Positions 58,866 to 64,000 of a stretch of DNA of 64,000 nucleotides are shown piece after piece. Each line of letters starts with the position of its first letter. The stretch's first letter is position 1. A program made the position numbers and the translations under genes. The notes beneath the pieces are model-generated. The model searched no databases. It had not been told where the DNA came from and saw only the letters and a program-made list of their open reading frames with translations. Source of the DNA: Vigna angularis (lineage: Eukaryota > Streptophyta > Magnoliopsida > Fabales > Fabaceae); contig NC_068977.1 in the NCBI RefSeq assembly GCF_016808095.1, positions 31,273,364 to 31,337,363 on the forward strand, read 5' to 3'.

Positions 58866-59765
58866 GAGTTGAGAGAAAATAAATAAAGAAAAAGAACTGA
58901 GAGAAAATGAAATTCAAGAAAAAAAAAAGAAAGAAAATGAGAAAAAAAAAGGTAATCATCAAAGAGAAAAGATAAAATAATAATAAAAATGTGTTATGAT
59001 AGTGTAAATATTGATATTTTATCTATTTCAATAATTAAACAAGAGTTTTTCACGATATGTCCCAATAACACCTCATTTGTTATCAATCAATTAAAACCGT
59101 GTTTATATAACAACTTTAGTTCTGGGATGGAAAACTAATAAAATGATGGCATTTAATCTAAATATCATGCTTCTCTTGAAGATAGTGTGCTCATGACATT
59201 TAATAACAAATGTAGTTAAAGAAAGAGAAAATAATATGATATAAAGAGATTAAGATAATTTGGATTTTCTTACCAATTTTTCTTATATTTTTAGTTAAGA
59301 AAACCAAAGACTATGAAAATGAGAAGAATAAAGAAAGTGAATTGATTTGACTAATAAGTCTATGAAAATATATTATCTAATGTTATTTTCTATATGTTGA
59401 CCAAGAGATGAGCATAATTTGAAAATAGCATTCGAAGTCCAAATTCATATAATCTACAAGAAACATTGATGAACGGAAGTTTAAGTAGTTGGAGTAAATA
59501 AATGCTTATGCTAATTGCCATTATTTTTAATGTAATTTTCATTATTTATCTAAATAAACAATTGCTATGACATGACTATTTATGTTTTTTAATATTTTTA
59601 TTTCTTGTTATGTGAAAATGTCTTACTATTAATTTTGAGAATGTTAAATACGTAAACCCTTAATTTTATCAATAACTTTTTATTTTCTCTTCCAATGCTT
59701 AACTCGTTGAATGTCCACCAAATTTACAGAAATCCTTACAATATTTATACATATCATATTTTGAT
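58866..59765 (+). repeat. Segments X and Y contiguous (copy II)
   Basis: 58,866-59,440 matches 32,238-32,765 and 59,450-59,765 matches 41,478-41,797. Here X and Y are separated only by about ten bases (CAAATTCATA); at the other locus the 8.7-kb inhibitor block with LTR copies A and B lies between them. This is effectively the empty site. Confidence 0.8.
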
Positions 59766-59920
59766 TATTATAATTTTTAAAAATAATTATTTAATCCATA
59801 TTTAGGATAACACAAAAATACATATGAAGGTGGGTACAAGTATAGAATTAAAAAGTTTAATGCTTCTGTAATTATTTATTGAAATTCTAAAAGGAGCTAA
59901 AATCTTGTGTCTACAATGAT

Positions 59921-60171
59921 ATCAGTGGGATTAATATTTTCTAAATGCACTCACTCAAAATAAAGAAACAGAGGAAGAGTTTGATATTTGATTCACTTGA
60001 CAAACTTGTGCAAATCAGTGCATTAGAGTTGCCTTTTTTATAGGCTACAATTACAATATAATAATAGCAAATGTTTCCTAAAGACAAAGAAAGATACACC
60101 CGTGAATCAAAAGCAGATATTATATGGTCCCATAACAAAGATGCGGTACACTACTTGATTTATTTCTGACA
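59921..60171 (-). repeat. 3' LTR of the right-hand Ty1/copia element (left edge uncertain)
   Basis: The element-proximal edge is clear: the minus strand reads AAGGGAGGCAA (polypurine tract, 60,172-60,182) then TGTCAGAAATAAATC. A minus-strand TATA (CCTATAAAAAAGG) lies at about 60,032-60,045. The far edge could be TG at 59,921 or 59,946; the 5' LTR needed to decide is outside the window. Confidence 0.65.
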
Positions 60172-60182
60172 TTGCCTCCCTT
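60172..60182 (-). other. Polypurine tract of the copia element
   Basis: AAGGGAGGCAA on the minus strand, between the polyprotein stop (60,186-60,188) and the LTR start at 60,171. Confidence 0.7.
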
Positions 60183-60185
60183 AAA

Positions 60186-63100
60186 TCAAGTTTCTACCAT
60201 TCCAAGCATTTTCTTCAACTTGTAAAATAACTCAGTTTTCAGTGGCTTTGTAAAAATATCTGCAACTTGTTCATCAGTTGGAAGATATTTGATTACTACT
60301 TCTTTCTCAGCTACTAGTTCTCGGATCTTGTGAAACCGAATATCAATGTGCTTGGATCGTCCATGAAAAACTGGATTTTTTGATAGTGAAATTGCAGACT
60401 TGTTATCACAATGTATCACTGTAGGAGTATCTTGCATCTGATGCATAGCTTCAAGCATCCTTCTCATCCATATTGCTTGTGTAGCACAACTTGTTACAGC
60501 TATATATTCTGCTTCGGCTGTTGAGAGTGCAATTGTTGGCTGCTTCTTTGAGGACCATGATACAACTCCAGTGCCTAGATGAAACGTGTACCCCGACGTG
60601 CTTTTCCTTGTTTCAATATCTCCTGCCCAGTCACTATCTGTGTATCCAACCAGCTTTACATTAGAATTATTAGAATAAAAAATTCCCTCAGTCAGAGTAC
60701 CCTTGATGTATCTGAGAATTCTTTTTGCTCCTTGTAAATGACTTGCACGTGGCTCTTCCATGAATCTACTGAGCAATCCTACTCCAAATACAATATCTGG
60801 TCTAGTGGCAGTTAAGTATCTCAGACTTCCAATCAAACTTTTGTAGTATGTTGAATCAACCCTTCTTTCATCACTATCTCTTTTCAATTTCAACTTTTCC
60901 TCAACAGGTATTGAGATTGGCTTTGAATACTCCATTTTGAATTTCTTCAAAGTGTCTGTAGCATACTTCTTTTGAGATATAAGAATTCCATCATTCTGCT
61001 GAACCACCTCAATGCCAAGAAAATATGACATTAGACCCAAATCTGTCATCTCAAAACATTGAACCATGGCCTCCCTGAATTCTGCAATCATCTTTGGATT
61101 ATTGCCAGTAAAGATTAGATCATCAACATAAAGGCATACTATAATAATATCATCTGGATCAACAACTTTAATATATAAAGTGTGCTCAAATGGACATCTC
61201 TGAAATCCATGTTGTAAAAAATAGGAATCAATCCTTTTGTACCATGCTCTGGGTGCCTGCTTCAAGCCATATAATGCTTTCTTCAATCTGTAGACTTTAT
61301 TTTCTTTTCCTTTAACTTCATATCCTCCAGGCTGCTCAACATATACTTCTTCTTCCAAAGTACCATTCAGAAAAGCAGATTTAACATCCATTTGATGAAT
61401 TTTCCAATTATTTTGAGCTGATAGAGAGATGAGCATACGAATTGTATCTAATCTTGCTACAGGAGCAAATACCTCAAAATAGTCAATTCCTGGCTTTTGT
61501 TTGTACCCTTTTGCTACCAACCTTGCTTTGAAACGATCAATTTCTCCGCTGGGCTTGTACTTAGTTTTGTACACCCACTTCACTCCAATTGGCCTTTTGT
61601 CTGCTGGTAAGTCTGTCAGCTCCCATGTTTGATTCTTCTCAATGGAATGAATTTCTTCATCCATTGCTTTTCTCCAATGTTGATTATTTGATGCTTCTTC
61701 AAATGATATAGGCTCGCAATCTGCAAATAAGGCAAAATTGATAATTTCTTCATTAAATGAGTCATTGTCATTACCCACAACATAATCCTCTAATCTGGCT
61801 GGTAGTCTCCTTTGCCTCTGTGGTCTGCTTGATGTTTCTGGCTCATCAGGTGTTGAATCTACATGTCCATTCTCCTCTTCATAATTTTCTAGAATTATTG
61901 TAGGCTTATTTTGGGATTTGGATAGCCAATCCCACATTCCTTCTTCATCAAAGGTCACATCTCTGCTGATAATTACCTTCTTTGTCTCCGGATTGTAGAG
62001 CCTGTATGCCTTTGAATTTGTGCAGTAGCCAATGAACACACATTTTTCTCCTTTATCATCGAGCTTCTTCCTTAGCTGATCTGGTACATGGGCGTAAGCT
62101 ATACACCCAAAAACTTTGAGATGTCGAATTGATGGTCTCCTTCCACTCCAGGCTTCTTCTGGTGTTTTCTCACAAACACTCTTTGTTGGACATCTGTTCA
62201 GGATATACACAGCAGTAGCAACAGCTTCTGCCCAAAACTCTCTAGGCAATTGTTTTGCTTTTAACATGCACCTTACCATATCCATGATGGTCCTGTTCTT
62301 TCTTTCGGCAACTCCATTTTGTTGAGGAGTGTATCTGGTTGTTAGTTGATGATGTATTCCATGTTGCTCAAAATAATCTGCACAGACAAGGTATTCTTGA
62401 CCTCTGTCTGTTCTCAATGCTTTAATCTTGCAGCCACTTTGTTTCTCCACAAATGCCTTAAATGACTTAAAGGCATCACAAGCATTTGATTTCTGCTTCA
62501 AAAAATATACCCATGTTTTTCTACTGAAATCATCAATAAAGGTAATAAAATACTTACTACCACCATGTGTTGGAATTTCAACTATGCATAAATCTGAATG
62601 AACAATCTCCAGTGGCTTTCTTGCTCTCCATGACTTCCCTGTAGGAAATGATTCTCTGTGTTTCTTTCCCAATTGGCAAGTCTCACACACACTCTTGGGA
62701 ATATTTATAACAGGCAAACCAGAAACATATTCTTTCTTTGACAAATAATTTAATCCAGAAAAATGAAAGTGTCCGAAGCGCATATGCCACAACCAATCAT
62801 CATTTGGTATGATAGAACTCAAACAAGGATATTTTTCATGTTGAATTTTCAAAGGGAATAGGCGATTCGGAGTCATTTTTACCTTGGCTATAAATCTCCC
62901 ACTCTTGTCAATCAATGTGCAGTTCCCATGATGAATCTGCATGTTGTATCCTTTTTCTGATAGTTGTCCCATGCTTAATAAATTATGATGAAGACCAGGA
63001 GCATAAAAAACATCAGAAATGAAATTCTGTGAACCATCTTTCAATCTAATCATTATTTGGCCTTTTCCCAAAATTGGAATATCGCTGTTGTTGCCAAACT

Positions 63101-64000
63101 TAACAGTTGAAGTAATTGTTTCATCTAGCAAAGAAAACAATTCCTTTTTTCCACACATATGATTACTACACCCAGTATCTAAGTACCAGATATTTTCATC
63201 TTCTGAGAAGTTATTGCTTGTCAAAAATAAACTTTGTGGGTTATTAGAATTCTCACCAATATCCTGGTACTGATTTTCTGCAATGTTTGCTTGCTGTCGG
63301 AATTTGCAATCTGCTACTCTGTGGCCATATTTTCCACAGTGGAAGCAATTAACATTACTTCTTTCTTGATAGCCACCTCTTCCTCTTCCTCGATGGGCAG
63401 GTACAAAACTATCTCCATCTCTTCCTTGATTGTTTGGTCTGAATTTGTTGTTTCTCCAGTGATTAAAATTATCACGACCTCTACCTCTTAAATTTCCACA
63501 ACCTCTACTTCTGAAATTTCCTCTTCCTCTATTATTGAAATTATCACGACCTCTACTTTCTACTTCTTGATTGGACTCCGCAACTTTATTGAAATTCACT
63601 TGACTTTTCAATGCTTCGGCTCCTTTTTCTGTTTTCTCCAATATTTTGCTCACATGGCTTTCAATGCTTCCTTGCAATTCTGCAACTGTCATGGTGTCTG
63701 TGTCGTGAGACTCTATTATTGTAGTCACCACATGATCAAACTTCATCGGCATGGTGCGTAGAATTTTTTCAACCACCTTGCTTTCAGAAATATCTTCTCC
63801 ATATACTCTCATCTTATTGACAAGATCTGTGATACGTGAAAAATATTGTTGAACAGTTTCTGAACTAGACATATCATACCTTTCATATTCTCTTCGCAAG
63901 GACTGCAGTTTGGATTTTTGAGCTTTCTCTACTCCTTTGTATGATAACTTCAATGTATCCCACGCATCTTTGGCAGTCTTGCAATTTGCAATTTTGCCAA
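60186..64000 (-). CDS. Ty1/copia gag-pol polyprotein, open, 5' end outside the window
   Basis: An uninterrupted frame of about 1,271 codons runs from the window edge to TGA at 60,186-60,188; gag reads through the edge (KDAWDTL before KLSYKG), so the start is beyond 64,000. In order: gag (UBN2-type) with zinc knuckle CX2CX4HX4C (63,306-63,347); protease DTGC (63,168-63,179); integrase GAG_pre (LWHMRFGH), HSDLC, LRTDRG and [12 protein letters not shown] with the D, D and E residues present; RT with [15 protein letters not shown] and YVDD (61,119-61,130); RNase H with [17 protein letters not shown] and a KHIDIR end. This is the Ty1/copia order (integrase before RT). No stop or frameshift in the visible part, so it may be young and competent; LTR identity cannot be tested here. 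Confidence 0.93.
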   Translation of the reverse strand, partial: GKIANCKTAKDAWDTLKLSYKGVEKAQKSKLQSLRREYERYDMSSSETVQQYFSRITDLVNKMRVYGEDISESKVVEKILRTMPMKFDHVVTTIIESHDTDTMTVAELQGSIESHVSKILEKTEKGAEALKSQVNFNKVAESNQEVESRGRDNFNNRGRGNFRSRGCGNLRGRGRDNFNHWRNNKFRPNNQGRDGDSFVPAHRGRGRGGYQERSNVNCFHCGKYGHRVADCKFRQQANIAENQYQDIGENSNNPQSLFLTSNNFSEDENIWYLDTGCSNHMCGKKELFSLLDETITSTVKFGNNSDIPILGKGQIMIRLKDGSQNFISDVFYAPGLHHNLLSMGQLSEKGYNMQIHHGNCTLIDKSGRFIAKVKMTPNRLFPLKIQHEKYPCLSSIIPNDDWLWHMRFGHFHFSGLNYLSKKEYVSGLPVINIPKSVCETCQLGKKHRESFPTGKSWRARKPLEIVHSDLCIVEIPTHGGSKYFITFIDDFSRKTWVYFLKQKSNACDAFKSFKAFVEKQSGCKIKALRTDRGQEYLVCADYFEQHGIHHQLTTRYTPQQNGVAERKNRTIMDMVRCMLKAKQLPREFWAEAVATAVYILNRCPTKSVCEKTPEEAWSGRRPSIRHLKVFGCIAYAHVPDQLRKKLDDKGEKCVFIGYCTNSKAYRLYNPETKKVIISRDVTFDEEGMWDWLSKSQNKPTIILENYEEENGHVDSTPDEPETSSRPQRQRRLPARLEDYVVGNDNDSFNEEIINFALFADCEPISFEEASNNQHWRKAMDEEIHSIEKNQTWELTDLPADKRPIGVKWVYKTKYKPSGEIDRFKARLVAKGYKQKPGIDYFEVFAPVARLDTIRMLISLSAQNNWKIHQMDVKSAFLNGTLEEEVYVEQPGGYEVKGKENKVYRLKKALYGLKQAPRAWYKRIDSYFLQHGFQRCPFEHTLYIKVVDPDDIIIVCLYVDDLIFTGNNPKMIAEFREAMVQCFEMTDLGLMSYFLGIEVVQQNDGILISQKKYATDTLKKFKMEYSKPISIPVEEKLKLKRDSDERRVDSTYYKSLIGSLRYLTATRPDIVFGVGLLSRFMEEPRASHLQGAKRILRYIKGTLTEGIFYSNNSNVKLVGYTDSDWAGDIETRKSTSGYTFHLGTGVVSWSSKKQPTIALSTAEAEYIAVTSCATQAIWMRRMLEAMHQMQDTPTVIHCDNKSAISLSKNPVFHGRSKHIDIRFHKIRELVAEKEVVIKYLPTDEQVADIFTKPLKTELFYKLKKMLGMVET

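Overview
The window is nuclear DNA from a flowering plant, very probably a legume. The evidence is two double-headed Bowman-Birk inhibitor genes, a spliced DUF247 gene pair, plant-type Ty3 (chromovirus) and Ty1/copia retrotransposons primed from the initiator-Met tRNA site, and long AT-rich intergenic stretches. The CG-rich TTCG-type LTR sequence looks like warm-season beans (Phaseoleae), but that is an impression, not proof. There are few host genes: two DUF247 genes, two Bowman-Birk genes and some relics. Most of the rest is mobile DNA.

Layout. 1-4.2 kb: CG-richer transposon-like debris, then AT-rich spacer. 4.28-5.99 kb: DUF247 gene 1, with one 92-bp phase-1 intron. 11.135-20.922 kb: a complete, young Ty3 chromovirus with 2.5-kb LTRs and a perfect 5-bp target duplication. 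Its polyprotein has two nonsense codons and one lost integrase catalytic residue. 23.15-29.52 kb: DUF247 gene 2, a tandem paralogue whose intron in the same place has grown to 4,772 bp around a dead Ty1/copia element. Splice sites and phase are preserved.

31.5-42 kb: a rearranged block. A Bowman-Birk cluster (two intact divergent genes and one broken gene) lies between two copies of a ~430-bp solo-LTR-like repeat. The duplicated target site (ATATT) of that LTR sits on the INNER side of both copies, and the two halves of the broken gene's promoter lie at opposite ends of the block. The sequences outside the block are contiguous elsewhere in the window (near 59.44 kb). This is the layout expected if a circular or otherwise permuted DNA segment carrying the cluster recombined into an LTR.

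43.708-58.515 kb: a large LTR-internal-LTR-internal-LTR array on the minus strand (period 5,869 bp, three 3.07-kb LTRs, two 2.80-kb internals with no recognisable coding), flanked by a CTACG duplication. It shares its tRNA-binding site and LTR-edge sequences with the Ty3 chromovirus and is probably a non-autonomous relative. 59.9-64 kb: the 3' part of an open-reading Ty1/copia element on the minus strand, running out of the window.

The two gene families are local duplications. The DUF247 pair differs in protein length only through a GAA repeat (12 versus 7 codons). The Bowman-Birk pair shares a 592-bp divergent intergenic promoter with mirror-image RY-motif blocks and has different predicted protease specificities.
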